From Actinomycetes bacterium (GTDB lineage: Bacteria; Actinomycetota; Acidimicrobiia; Acidimicrobiales; RAAP-2), in contig JAJZUS010000002.1 in the NCBI GenBank assembly GCA_021848365.1, forward strand, positions 124,001-188,000: 64,000 nucleotides of DNA, written 5' to 3'. How positions within the stretch are numbered: the stretch's first letter is position 1; every line of letters starts with the position of its first letter. Made by a program: the position numbers and the translations under genes. The notes under the pieces are model-generated. The model was given only the letters and a program-made list of their open reading frames with translations, was not told the DNA's origin and did no database searches. Shown piece by piece: positions 7,454 to 15,531 of this stretch.

Positions 7454-8685
7454 GTTCGTTCAACCCTCGCCGAGTCCGGGCGGACGTCCCCCTCCTCGGG
7501 CGAGTGATCAACGGGCGCCCCATCACCTACCTCGACTCGGCCTCCTCGACGGTCCCCCCGCGCGCGGTGATCGAGGCCATGGATCGCTACTACTCGCTGC
7601 GGCACGCCAACGTCCACCGGGGCGTCTACCAGACCGCCAACGAGGCGACCGACGTCTACGAGGGAGCGCGGGCGGACGTCGCGCGCTTCATCGCGGCGCC
7701 CGGTGGGGCCGACGAGATCGTCTTCACCAAGAACACGACGGAGTCCTTCAACCTCATCGCACGATCTTGGGGCGCGGCGAACCTGCGCGCCGGCGACGTG
7801 GTCCTCGTGACCGAGATGGAGCACCACGCGAACATCGTTCCCTGGTTCCAGCTCCGCGACACGACCGGCATCGAGGTCCGCTTCATCCCCGTGGGCGACG
7901 ACTTCCGTCTCGACCTCAGCGAGATCGATCGACTCCTCGACGGCGTGCGCCTGCTGTCGCTCACCCTGGTCTCCAACGTCCTCGGGACCCGCAATCCCGT
8001 CACCGACCTCGCGGCGCGAGCCCACGAGCGCGGAGCGCTCGTGGCGGTCGACGCGGCCCAGGCCGTCGCCCACGACGTCACCGACGTGACGGAGCTGGGA
8101 GCGGACTTCCTCTGCTTCTCGGCCCACAAGATGCTCGGCCCGACGGGACTCGGAGTCCTGTGGGCTCGCCGAGAGCTCCTCGAGGCGATGCCTCCCTTCC
8201 TCGGCGGAGGCGGCATGATCGCCGACGTCCGCCGCGACGGGTTCACCCCGGCCGACGGTCCCGCCAAGTTCGAAGCCGGCACTCCCCCGATCGCCGAGGC
8301 GGCGGGCCTGCGGGCCGCCATCCGCTACCTCGAGTCGCTCGGACTGCCCGACGTCGCCGCCTACGAGCACGGCCTGACCGAGCGGGCGCTAGCGCGTCTG
8401 GAGGACGAGCTCGCCGGACGCGTGCGGGTGATCGGGCCGGCGACGGCGCTCGACCGAGGGGGCGTGCTCAGCCTCGACGTCGAGGGGGTCCACCCCCACG
8501 ACGTCGCCCAGGTCCTCGATCAGTTCGGCGTCTGCGTCCGACCCGGGCATCACTGCGCGAAGCCCCTGATGCGTCGGTTCGGCCTCGCCGCCACGGCGCG
8601 CGCCTCCTTCGGTCCGTACTCGGTCGACGAGGATGTGGACGTCCTCGTCGAGGCGCTCCAGCACGCGGTGGCGATGTTCTCATGA
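7450..8685 (+). CDS. sufS: Cysteine desulfurase SufS
   Basis: PLP enzyme that removes sulfur from cysteine as a persulfide and passes it to SufU. 411 residues. PLP lysine Lys227 in FSAHKMLGPTG and active-site Cys369 in RPGHHCAKPLMRRF, the SufS/class II type motif. The N-terminal LDSASSTVPP and HRGVYQTANEAT segments also fit. GTG start overlaps the sufC1 stop (GTGA) and its own stop overlaps the sufU ATG (ATGA), so the three genes are coupled. Confidence 0.95.
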   Translation: MSSFNPRRVRADVPLLGRVINGRPITYLDSASSTVPPRAVIEAMDRYYSLRHANVHRGVYQTANEATDVYEGARADVARFIAAPGGADEIVFTKNTTESFNLIARSWGAANLRAGDVVLVTEMEHHANIVPWFQLRDTTGIEVRFIPVGDDFRLDLSEIDRLLDGVRLLSLTLVSNVLGTRNPVTDLAARAHERGALVAVDAAQAVAHDVTDVTELGADFLCFSAHKMLGPTGLGVLWARRELLEAMPPFLGGGGMIADVRRDGFTPADGPAKFEAGTPPIAEAAGLRAAIRYLESLGLPDVAAYEHGLTERALARLEDELAGRVRVIGPATALDRGGVLSLDVEGVHPHDVAQVLDQFGVCVRPGHHCAKPLMRRFGLAATARASFGPYSVDEDVDVLVEALQHAVAMFS

Positions 8686-9152
8686 GCCTCGGCAACCTCG
8701 ACGAGCTCTACCGGGAGATCGTCCTCGACCACTACCGCACGCCCCGCAATCGTGGCGAGCTGCCGGTGCCGCCGGCCATCCGGGTCGAGGGATTCAACCC
8801 GCTGTGCGGCGACGAGATCGCGATCTACGTCGACGTACGCGACGGCGTCCTGAGCGACATCCGGCTCTCGGGACACGGCTGCTCGATCTCCCAGGCGTCC
8901 TCCTCACTCATGAGCGTCGCCGTGAAGGGCCATACCCTCGCGGAGGTGCGCGCGACCATCGAGCGGTTCAAGGTCATGATGACGGTCGGCGAGTCGGACG
9001 CTGACGCGACGGCGAGCGTCGCCGACCTGCGCACCATGGGCGAACTCGCGGCCCTCCAGGGAGTCGCGCAGTTCCCCGTGCGCATCAAGTGCGCGACCCT
9101 CGCCTGGAACACCCTCACCCAGGCGCTCGACGAGGCGGCCGCGTCGGCCTAG
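8682..9152 (+). CDS. sufU: Sulfur acceptor/Zn transfer protein SufU
   Basis: 156 residues. Three conserved cysteines, Cys42 (NPLCGDE), Cys67 (GHGCSISQASSS) and Cys137 (IKCATLAW), plus the Asp of the CGDE motif, are those that bind zinc and take the persulfide from SufS in Gram-positive bacteria. The insertion that distinguishes SufU from IscU is present between Cys67 and Cys137. Last gene of sufC-sufS-sufU; its TAG stop is shared with the stop of the opposing LCP gene. Confidence 0.95.
   Translation: MSLGNLDELYREIVLDHYRTPRNRGELPVPPAIRVEGFNPLCGDEIAIYVDVRDGVLSDIRLSGHGCSISQASSSLMSVAVKGHTLAEVRATIERFKVMMTVGESDADATASVADLRTMGELAALQGVAQFPVRIKCATLAWNTLTQALDEAAASA
9149..9152. other. Shared CTAG double stop
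   Basis: The palindrome CTAG gives a TAG stop on both strands, ending sufU (+) and the LCP gene (-) with a 3-base overlap. There is no space for a terminator. Confidence 0.9.
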
Positions 9153-10468
9153 GGGTGACAGGGCACCGGGTCGAAGTACTGGCCCGACGTCTGGGGGATC
9201 GTCGTCGTCGTGGTCCCACCGCCCGACGCGGCGCTGGTCGCCCGGTGCGTGGTCGTCGTGGACGCGGGAACCGTCGTCGTGGTCGTCGTCACCACCGGTG
9301 GTGGCGGGGTCTGCAACTGGGCGTTCGGCGGCGGATTCGTCGGCGTGATCAGTGACGATCCGAAGATGTTGACGAGCAACTGCTGGGCGGCGGGCTGGTC
9401 CACGAAGAGGACGTCCCCGAGCGGGTTGACGGTCGCCGCGACCGTCGGCAGCGTGTAGGTGCGCATGTTCGCCGGGTTGAAGCTGTGGAACTTCCAAGCC
9501 AGCCCGACTAGCTCGTTGAGGGAGAACCCACTATCGAGGGTGATCCCCTGGGGGATCTTCGAGAGGAAGTCGTTGAGAGCGATCGGGTTCGTGATCTCAC
9601 TCTTCGCCCGGCTGATGAGGGCCCGGATGAAGGCGTTCTGACGGTCGATACGACCGAAGTCGCTCGTCCCGTCGTAGTTCCACACGCCGTTCTGGAACCA
9701 CTGGAAGTGACGGCTGCGGGCGACGGCGAGAGCCTGGAACCCCGTCACCAGTTGGCAGCCCGCGTGCGGGATGTTGAGCCCGGAGTAGGCGTCCTTCGCC
9801 GGGTAGGGGAAGTCGAGGTACACGCCGCCGATCGCGTCGGCCGCGTTGATGAGGCCCCCGAAGCTCACCTGGACGACGTGGTTGATCGGGATTCCCAGAT
9901 TCGCCGTGATCGTCTGGGCGAGGAGCGAGGGGCCGTTGCCGTAGTTGACGTTGATCCGGTTGAACTTCCCGTACAGGGACTGGTTCGCGAGCAGGGTGAC
10001 CACCGTGTCACGCGGGATCGACAGGACGGTGATCGTGCCCGCGGCCGGGTCGACGCGCATGATCTTCACGACGTCGCTGCGCTGACCCGCGACCGTCGAC
10101 GCCCCCGTCTGATTGGCGAGGGCCCCGGTGAGGCCGGCGCGGGAGTCGGAGCCGATCTCTAGGATGTTGATGGGCTGACCCGAGACGGTGGGCTGCTCAC
10201 CCGCCACGTGCACCTTGGGGATCTGGCCGAAGCGCCACTGCGCGTAGAGGTAGCCGCCCCCGACGACGACGAGCGCCAGCACGACCACGACCGCCAGGCT
10301 GACGATGGTGACGTTCCGTCCTCGGTGCCCCGATCGCCGCGGGCGACGCGCCGCGCCCGGGTTCTGACGAGAGTCGATGGCCTGACCGAGGGCCTTCAGG
10401 CGTTCCTCGTTGGCGATCCGCCGGTGTCCCCCGTCGGGGCCCGACGGCCTCTCGCTGTTTGACGGCAC
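9149..10468 (-). CDS. LytR-CpsA-Psr (LCP) family cell-wall glycopolymer ligase
   Basis: 439 residues. A basic cytoplasmic N-terminus, one membrane helix (about residues 52-78, VTIVSLAVVVVLALVVVGGG), then an extracytoplasmic LCP domain with NILEIGSDSR, QRSDVVKIMRVD, LSIPRDTVV and FNRINVNYGNG. These hold the Arg and Asp residues that bind the polyprenyl pyrophosphate substrate. LCP proteins attach teichoic acid or arabinogalactan-like polymers to peptidoglycan. The last 60 residues are a Pro/Thr-rich tail with runs of Thr, probably glycosylated or spanning the wall. The start GTG lies 6 nt after a TAGAAT element. Confidence 0.92.
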   Translation of the reverse strand: MPSNSERPSGPDGGHRRIANEERLKALGQAIDSRQNPGAARRPRRSGHRGRNVTIVSLAVVVVLALVVVGGGYLYAQWRFGQIPKVHVAGEQPTVSGQPINILEIGSDSRAGLTGALANQTGASTVAGQRSDVVKIMRVDPAAGTITVLSIPRDTVVTLLANQSLYGKFNRINVNYGNGPSLLAQTITANLGIPINHVVQVSFGGLINAADAIGGVYLDFPYPAKDAYSGLNIPHAGCQLVTGFQALAVARSRHFQWFQNGVWNYDGTSDFGRIDRQNAFIRALISRAKSEITNPIALNDFLSKIPQGITLDSGFSLNELVGLAWKFHSFNPANMRTYTLPTVAATVNPLGDVLFVDQPAAQQLLVNIFGSSLITPTNPPPNAQLQTPPPPVVTTTTTTVPASTTTTHRATSAASGGGTTTTTIPQTSGQYFDPVPCHP

Positions 10469-10474
10469 TCGACG

Positions 10475-10480
10475 ATTCTA
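10475..10480 (-). promoter_or_regulatory. Leaderless-type -10 element of the LCP gene
   Basis: TAGAAT, then CGTCGA (6 nt), then the GTG start, all read on the minus strand. Confidence 0.55.
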
Positions 10481-10499
10481 CCGGCCGGTTCGCGGACGC

Positions 10500-11222
10500 T
10501 CAGAGCGCGCGAAAGGGCTCGTAGCCCTCGCGCTCGAGCGTCTCAGCCAACTCCGGCCCGCCGGTCGCCACGACCCGGCCCCCGCTCACGACGTGGATGG
10601 CGTCGGGCCGCAGATCGCTCAGCAGGCGCCGGAAGTGCGTGATGGCGAGCAGCCCGCAGCCCCACTCGCTCGTCGCCGCCGCGAGTCGCCGTGCCACCGC
10701 GCCGAGCGCGTCGACGTCGAGACCCGAGTCGATCTCGTCGAGCACGGCGAAGGCCGGTCGCAGGACGCCGAACTGAACGATCTCGGCGCGCTTGCGCTCG
10801 CCCCCCGACAGCCCGACGTTCACGAACCGCTCGAGGAGGTCGGGGCGCAGGCCCACGCGGCGAGCCTCGTCATCGATGCGCGCCTCCAACCCCTCGGGAG
10901 ACGCCCCCGCGGCGACCAGCATGTCGCGCGGTCGGACCCCGGGAACGTCGAGCGGCTGCTGGAGGGCGAGGAAAAGCCCGTGGCGGGCTCGCTCGGTGGG
11001 GTCGAGGGACAGCAGGTCGACGCCGTCGAGCAGCACCCGGCCGGCCGTGACCTGGTAGCCCGGGTGACCCGCCAGGGCGTGAGCCAAGGTGGACTTACCC
11101 GAGCCGTTGGGCCCCATGATCACGTGGACCTCGCCCGCGCCCACGCGCAGGTCGATGCCGCGCAGGACGTCCTTCTCGCCGACGCGAACGCACAGCCCGT
11201 CGATGACCAGTCCCGTGCTCAC
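10500..11222 (-). CDS. sufC: Fe-S assembly ATPase SufC (copy 2)
   Basis: 240 residues, GTG start overlapping the Rieske-protein stop (GTGA). Walker A GPNGSGKST, Q-loop LALQQPLDV, signature LSGGERKRAE, Walker B FAVLDEIDSGLDVDAL, switch His in ITHFRRLL. The sufD-Rieske-sufC order matches the actinobacterial suf operon, so this is likely the scaffold ATPase. It differs clearly from copy 1 (for example LALQQP against LAFQYP and THF against THY), so this is an old duplication or separate acquisition, not a recent copy. Longer upstream frame is not supported. Confidence 0.92.
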   Translation of the reverse strand: MSTGLVIDGLCVRVGEKDVLRGIDLRVGAGEVHVIMGPNGSGKSTLAHALAGHPGYQVTAGRVLLDGVDLLSLDPTERARHGLFLALQQPLDVPGVRPRDMLVAAGASPEGLEARIDDEARRVGLRPDLLERFVNVGLSGGERKRAEIVQFGVLRPAFAVLDEIDSGLDVDALGAVARRLAAATSEWGCGLLAITHFRRLLSDLRPDAIHVVSGGRVVATGGPELAETLEREGYEPFRAL

Positions 11223-11530
11223 GGCAGTTCCACCACCACTCGCCCGTCGGCGACCTGCGCCGGGAACGTCGCCACCGGCCGCGTCGCGGGGAGCGACACG
11301 GGCGCCCCGTCCTCGAGCCGGAATAGGGCCCCGTGGCGGGCGCACTCGATCTCGCCGGCGTCGAGGTCGACCTCGCCGGCCGAGAGCGGGAAGTCCTCGT
11401 GGCTGCACCGGTCCTCGAGGGCGTAGACGCGCTCGCCCGAGCGAACGACGACCACGGCACGCTGAGCCGCGGTGGCCCGCACGGGGACGCCGTCGGCGAA
11501 CTGCTCGAGACCGCCCAGGTCGACCCTCAC
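11219..11530 (-). CDS. Rieske [2Fe-2S] ferredoxin of the suf operon
   Basis: 103 residues, small non-haem-iron-type Rieske protein. Cluster ligands are complete: CSH (about residues 42-44) and CARH (about 62-65), with the usual 15-17 residue spacing. GTG start overlaps the sufD stop (GTGA) and its own stop overlaps sufC2. A NirD-like Rieske ferredoxin between sufD and sufC is typical of actinobacterial suf operons; it may provide electrons or test cluster delivery, though its role is not established. A longer in-frame reading through sufD is a shadow. Confidence 0.9.
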   Translation of the reverse strand: MRVDLGGLEQFADGVPVRATAAQRAVVVVRSGERVYALEDRCSHEDFPLSAGEVDLDAGEIECARHGALFRLEDGAPVSLPATRPVATFPAQVADGRVVVELP

Positions 11531-12765
11531 GCGCTCACCTCCACGCCGCCCAGCAGGGCGGCGACGTCCTCTTCCATGCTCGTGGCCACGCCGCTCGGTA
11601 GGTCGTCCAGCATCTCGGCGAAGAACCCCTGGATCATCAGCCGCTGTGCGTCCTCCCGCGAGACGCCCCGGGACTCGAGGTACCAGAGCTGGAGCTCGTC
11701 GAGGGGGCCCACGGTGGACGCGTGCGCGCAGACGACGTCGTTCTCGCGAATGTCGAGGTTCGGGACGCTGTCGGCGTGCGCGTGGGGCGACAGCAGCAGG
11801 TTGTGGTTCGTCTGGCGAGCGTCGGTCTTGCGCGCCCCGTGCTCGATCTCGATGAGTCCCGTGTAGATGGAGCGTGACGCGTCGTCCACGGCCCCCTTCG
11901 ACAGTAGGACGGACGTCGTTCGCGCCGCTCGATGGAACTGGCGGGTGCGCAGGTCGTGAACCTGGTCGGCGCGGCCGAGGTAGGTGGTGCGCAACTCGTT
12001 GCGCGCCCCGGACGCGATCAGCTCGGCGTCGTTGCGTGATCGGTCGTAGCCCGCTCCGAGCCCGAGGACCGAGTGCGACATCCGCGCGTCGCGGTCGATG
12101 ACGGCCGTCGTGCGGGCCACGTGCCAGGCGTCCATCGCCAGCCGCTGGTACGCGACCAGCCGGAGAGACGAGTTGGCCTCGAGACGGTATTCGCCGACGG
12201 GGACCACGACCGATCCCGCGCCGCCGACGAGGAGCTCGACGACCGTGGCCGAGGCGCCTCGCTCGAGCACGATGTGCGTGCGCGGGGCCACCGCGAGGCC
12301 CGACGACACGTGGTGGACGATGACGAGGGGGGCCTCGAGGGCCACGTCGCGATCGACGCGAATCTCGAGGGCTCCCGGAGCGAGCGCGGCGTTCACCAGC
12401 GCGAAGGCGTCCGCCGCGTAACGTTCCTCGGGCGATCCCTCGAGGGGGGTCGCCCCGGGTGGCGCCACGCTCACCCGCACGCCGCTCGGGGCAGTGCCCC
12501 GGTCGACGACGAAGCCGTCGACGGTGTGCACCACGGCGCACGCCCCGGCCGCGATGGCGTCGGCAAGTCGCGAGGACGGCACGTCTCCCGCGGTGGTGGC
12601 CGGTCGTACCCGGTCAAGGTCCAGCCGCTCGAGCGGCGCGTAGCGCCAGACCTCGTCACGCGTTGAGGGGAGCCCCGCCGCCTCGAAGGCGCGCAGCGCC
12701 TGCTCGCGGACGGCGGCGTCGCCGAGAGTCGGCAGGGCGTCGGCGACGGCGAGGGCGAAGGGCAT
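11527..12765 (-). CDS. sufD: Fe-S assembly scaffold protein SufD
   Basis: 412 residues, ATG start. N-terminal helical region with STRDEVWRYAPLERLDLD, then the right-handed beta-helix core, and the SufBD C-terminus with HGARKTDARQTNHNLLLSPHAHADSVPN split over residues 300-330, including the His of SufD that sits at the SufB-SufD interface, followed by the typical SRGVSREDAQRLMIQGFF. Forms the SufBC2D scaffold. First gene of sufD-Rieske-sufC2. sufB is separated from it by a reversed crotonase gene and a small Cys-containing gene. Confidence 0.94.
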   Translation of the reverse strand: MPFALAVADALPTLGDAAVREQALRAFEAAGLPSTRDEVWRYAPLERLDLDRVRPATTAGDVPSSRLADAIAAGACAVVHTVDGFVVDRGTAPSGVRVSVAPPGATPLEGSPEERYAADAFALVNAALAPGALEIRVDRDVALEAPLVIVHHVSSGLAVAPRTHIVLERGASATVVELLVGGAGSVVVPVGEYRLEANSSLRLVAYQRLAMDAWHVARTTAVIDRDARMSHSVLGLGAGYDRSRNDAELIASGARNELRTTYLGRADQVHDLRTRQFHRAARTTSVLLSKGAVDDASRSIYTGLIEIEHGARKTDARQTNHNLLLSPHAHADSVPNLDIRENDVVCAHASTVGPLDELQLWYLESRGVSREDAQRLMIQGFFAEMLDDLPSGVATSMEEDVAALLGGVEVSA

Positions 12766-12805
12766 AGGCCTCGGCAGTGTACCGGGTGCGCACGACGGTC
12801 CGACC

Positions 12806-12827
12806 TAGGCTGACCGCGACAAGGAGG
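12806..12827 (+). promoter_or_regulatory. -10 element and strong ribosome binding site of the crotonase gene
   Basis: TAGGCT at 12806-12811, and AAGGAGG at 12821-12827 with 4 bases to the ATG. The same -10 hexamer as in leaderless genes is used here with a 20-base leader carrying a near-perfect Shine-Dalgarno. Confidence 0.6.
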
Positions 12828-12831
12828 GCCC

Positions 12832-13662
12832 ATGACGTTCTCGTCCGACGTTCTCACCCTGGAAGTCGACGGACCGGTCGCCACGCTGTGGCTCGATCGG
12901 GCCGACGCGCGCAACGCGCTGGGTCGATCCCTCTGGCAGGACCTGCCTCGAGCGTGCGCCGCGGTCAGCGAGTCGGGCGCGCGAGCACTCGTCCTCGCCG
13001 CCCGGGGGACCCACTTCACGGTCGGGCTCGACCTGAAGGACCTGGGTGGCGACCTCGTCCAGGGCTTCGCGAACGGTGACACGTCGCCGGCGAAGGCCAA
13101 CGAGGCCCGCTGGCGGGCCGTGCGCACGATGCAGGCGGCGGTCAGCTCACTCGCCGAGCTACCGGTGCCCGTGATCGCCGCGGTTCACGGCTACTGCCTC
13201 GGCGGGGGGCTCGACCTGATCACCGCGTGCGACGTGCGAATCGCCGCCGGTGACGCCGTCTTCTCGATTCGCGAGACGAAGATGGCCATCGTCGCCGACC
13301 TCGGCACGCTGCAGCGACTCCCGCGGATCATCGGGGCCGGGCACGTCGCCGAACTCGCCTACACCGGTCGCGACATCGACGCCACCGAGGCCGCCCGCAT
13401 CGGCCTCGTCAATCGCGTCGTGGGCGCCTCGAGTGCCGACGTGGTGGCCGCGGCCCGCGAGCTCGCCGTCGAGATCGCCGCGAACTCCCCGATGGCGGTT
13501 AGGGGCACCAAGGCCGTCCTCCGCGCCAACGACGGCCGCACGGTCGACGAGGGGCTCGAGTTCGTGGCGCACTGGAACACCCTCTACCTGCAGAGCCACG
13601 ACCTCGGTGAGGCGATCACCGCCTTCCTCGAGAAGCGCCCCCCGTCGTTTCGCGGCGAGTGA
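12832..13662 (+). CDS. Crotonase-family protein, dienoyl-CoA isomerase-like
   Basis: 276 residues. Crotonase oxyanion-hole segments ARGTHFTVGLDLKDL and HGYCLGGGLDLITACD. The segment IVADLGTLQRLPRIIG closely resembles the ADVGTLQRLP motif of delta3,5-delta2,4-dienoyl-CoA isomerase (ECH1), whose Asp/Glu pair moves protons along the diene. So an isomerase in unsaturated fatty acid oxidation is more likely than a plain enoyl-CoA hydratase. It sits on the opposite strand inside the suf locus and ends back to back with the next gene at a TGATCA palindrome. No functional link to Fe-S assembly is evident. Confidence 0.88.
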   Translation: MTFSSDVLTLEVDGPVATLWLDRADARNALGRSLWQDLPRACAAVSESGARALVLAARGTHFTVGLDLKDLGGDLVQGFANGDTSPAKANEARWRAVRTMQAAVSSLAELPVPVIAAVHGYCLGGGLDLITACDVRIAAGDAVFSIRETKMAIVADLGTLQRLPRIIGAGHVAELAYTGRDIDATEAARIGLVNRVVGASSADVVAAARELAVEIAANSPMAVRGTKAVLRANDGRTVDEGLEFVAHWNTLYLQSHDLGEAITAFLEKRPPSFRGE

Positions 13663-13665
13663 TCA
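13660..13665. other. TGATCA back-to-back stop codons
   Basis: TGA of the crotonase gene is followed directly by TCA, the complement of the stop of the opposing small gene. Zero bases lie between the two coding regions. Confidence 0.9.
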
Positions 13666-14013
13666 GCGATTGAAGGGCCACCACCGCCGGCGGGAGCGGG
13701 TCTCCTCGCCCGTCGCCCGACGCCGCTCGTCGACCAGCCCGGGCGCGACCGACTCGACGATCTCCTCGGCCTGGGCCAAGAGGCGTCGTCGCTCCTCGTC
13801 GGGGACGGAGGTCTCCGGCTCTCGCTCCACGGGTCGGCTCGCCAGTGACCCGTGCGACCATCCCACGTCAGCGAGCCGACGCTCGTAGGTCAGGCAGTCT
13901 TCCGGGCACGACCACGGCTGGTCGGGGGCGTTCCCGAGGACGCAGAACCGGGCCACCTCACCCGACGCGTAGGTTCGGCTCTGGAAGTGCTTGCACTCCT
14001 CACGCATCGCCAC
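13663..14013 (-). CDS. Small Cys-containing protein next to sufB, function unknown
   Basis: 116 residues from a GTG (the ATG two codons later is also possible; GGAAGG lies upstream). The N-terminal 50 residues hold four cysteines in the pattern EECKHFQSRTY, RFCVLGNAP, WSCPEDCLTYERR, spaced like a zinc or Fe-S site. The C-terminal half is charged and ends in a basic, Trp-containing WWPFNR. It starts 34 bases downstream of sufB, so they are probably cotranscribed, which suggests a role in cluster assembly or a cluster-bearing protein. I do not recognise a named family. Confidence 0.7.
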   Translation of the reverse strand: MAMREECKHFQSRTYASGEVARFCVLGNAPDQPWSCPEDCLTYERRLADVGWSHGSLASRPVEREPETSVPDEERRRLLAQAEEIVESVAPGLVDERRRATGEETRSRRRWWPFNR

Positions 14014-14047
14014 GGTGACATCCTTCCACGCCCGACCATCGATCGAC

Positions 14048-15448
14048 TCAGCCGACCGAGCCCTCCATCTGGAGCTCGATCAGCCGTGACCACTCGACCG
14101 CGTACTCCATGGGCAGGGTGCGCGTGACGGGCTCGATGAAGCCATTCACGATCATCCCCATCGCCTGACTCTCGGTGAGTCCCCGGCTCATCAGGTAGAA
14201 GAGCTGGTCGTCGCCGATCTTAGAGACGGTCGCCTCGTGTCCGATCGCCGCGTCGCGCTCGCCGACCTCCATATAGGGCTTGGTCTCCGACGTCGACCGC
14301 TCGTCGAGGATCAGCGCATCGCATCGGACGAAGCTCTTCGCCCCGGTCGCGCCCTCCTCCACCTTCACCAGTCCGCGGTAGGTCGTGAGGCCCCCGTCCT
14401 TCGAGATCGACTTCGACACGATGGTGGACGTGGTCTCGGGAGCGACGTGCACCATCTTCGCGCCGGCGTCCTGCACCTGGCCGGGCCCGGCGTAGGCGAC
14501 CGACAGCACCTCGCCCGACGCCTTGGGTCCCATGAGATAGACGCTCGGATACTTCATGGTCAGGCGGCTGCCGATGTTGCCGTCGATCCACTCGACGTGC
14601 GCCTCGGCCTCGGCGCGGGCCCGCTTGGTCACCAGGTTGTAGACGTTGTTCGACCAGTTCTGGATCGTCGTGTACGTGATCCGCGAGCCACGCAGCGCGA
14701 CGAGTTCCACCACGGCCGAGTGCAGGGAGTCGGTCGAGTAGACCGGAGCCGAACAGCCCTCGACGTAGTGGACTTGGGATCCCTCGTCGGCGATGATCAG
14801 GGTTCGCTCGAACTGTCCCATGTTCTCGGTGTTGATGCGGAAGTAGGCCTGCAGGGGCTGGTCCACCTTGACCCCGGGCGGGACGTAGATGAAGGACCCC
14901 CCGCTCCAGACGGCGGAGTTCAGCGCCGCGAACTTGTTGTCGTTGGGCGGGATGACCGTGCCGAAGTACTTGCGCACCAGGTCGGGATACTCGCGCACGG
15001 CCGTGTCCATGTCGCAGAACAGGACGCCGAGGCGCTCGAGGTCGGCGCGGTTGCGGTGGAAGACGACCTCCGACTCGTACTGGGCGGTGACGCCGGCCAG
15101 GTACTTGCGCTCGGCCTCGGGGATTCCCAGGCGCTCGTAGGTGTTCTTGATGGCGTCGGGGAGGTCCTCCCAGCGCTCGACTCGATTCTCCGTCGGCTTG
15201 ATGTAGTAGTAGATGTCGTCGAAGTCGAGGTCCGGCATCCGCTCGGCGAACCAGGGCAGCATCGGCTTCTTCTCGAAGCGCTTGAGGGCGGCGAGGCGGA
15301 AGTCTCGCATCCAGCCGTCCTCATTCTTGATGCCCGACATCTCCCGGACGATCGCCTCGTTCAGCCCCTTCTTGGGCTTGAACACCGGCGTCTGTTCGTC
15401 CGACCACCCGAGCTGGTAGCGGCTGAAGTCCAGGTTGTCGATCGCCAT
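14048..15448 (-). CDS. sufB: Fe-S assembly scaffold protein SufB
   Basis: 466 residues, ATG start with a GAGGAGAGAG ribosome binding site. Typical SufB segments: [65 protein letters not shown], and the C-terminal [17 protein letters not shown] with the conserved Cys and the nearby Glu residues that hold the nascent cluster. Accepts persulfide sulfur from SufSU and, with SufC and SufD, builds clusters. Preceded by an inverted repeat overlapping the likely promoter. Followed by a small Cys protein rather than sufD. Confidence 0.97.
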   Translation of the reverse strand: MAIDNLDFSRYQLGWSDEQTPVFKPKKGLNEAIVREMSGIKNEDGWMRDFRLAALKRFEKKPMLPWFAERMPDLDFDDIYYYIKPTENRVERWEDLPDAIKNTYERLGIPEAERKYLAGVTAQYESEVVFHRNRADLERLGVLFCDMDTAVREYPDLVRKYFGTVIPPNDNKFAALNSAVWSGGSFIYVPPGVKVDQPLQAYFRINTENMGQFERTLIIADEGSQVHYVEGCSAPVYSTDSLHSAVVELVALRGSRITYTTIQNWSNNVYNLVTKRARAEAEAHVEWIDGNIGSRLTMKYPSVYLMGPKASGEVLSVAYAGPGQVQDAGAKMVHVAPETTSTIVSKSISKDGGLTTYRGLVKVEEGATGAKSFVRCDALILDERSTSETKPYMEVGERDAAIGHEATVSKIGDDQLFYLMSRGLTESQAMGMIVNGFIEPVTRTLPMEYAVEWSRLIELQMEGSVG

Positions 15449-15467
15449 CTCTCTCCTCGGCCGTTCT

Positions 15468-15483
15468 TACTACGCCCATAGTA
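15468..15483. promoter_or_regulatory. Inverted repeat in the sufB promoter, possible operator
   Basis: TACTA-CGCCCA-TAGTA (5-base arms) in an A+T-rich patch 20-35 bases upstream of the sufB ATG. On the minus strand TACTAT could serve as the -10, so a bound repressor would block transcription. Candidate site for an Fe-S responsive regulator; the regulator is not identified. Confidence 0.4.
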
Positions 15484-15531
15484 CTAATTACGCGTGCCGA
15501 TCGACCGGTCACATACTGGCAGAGTAGAGCG

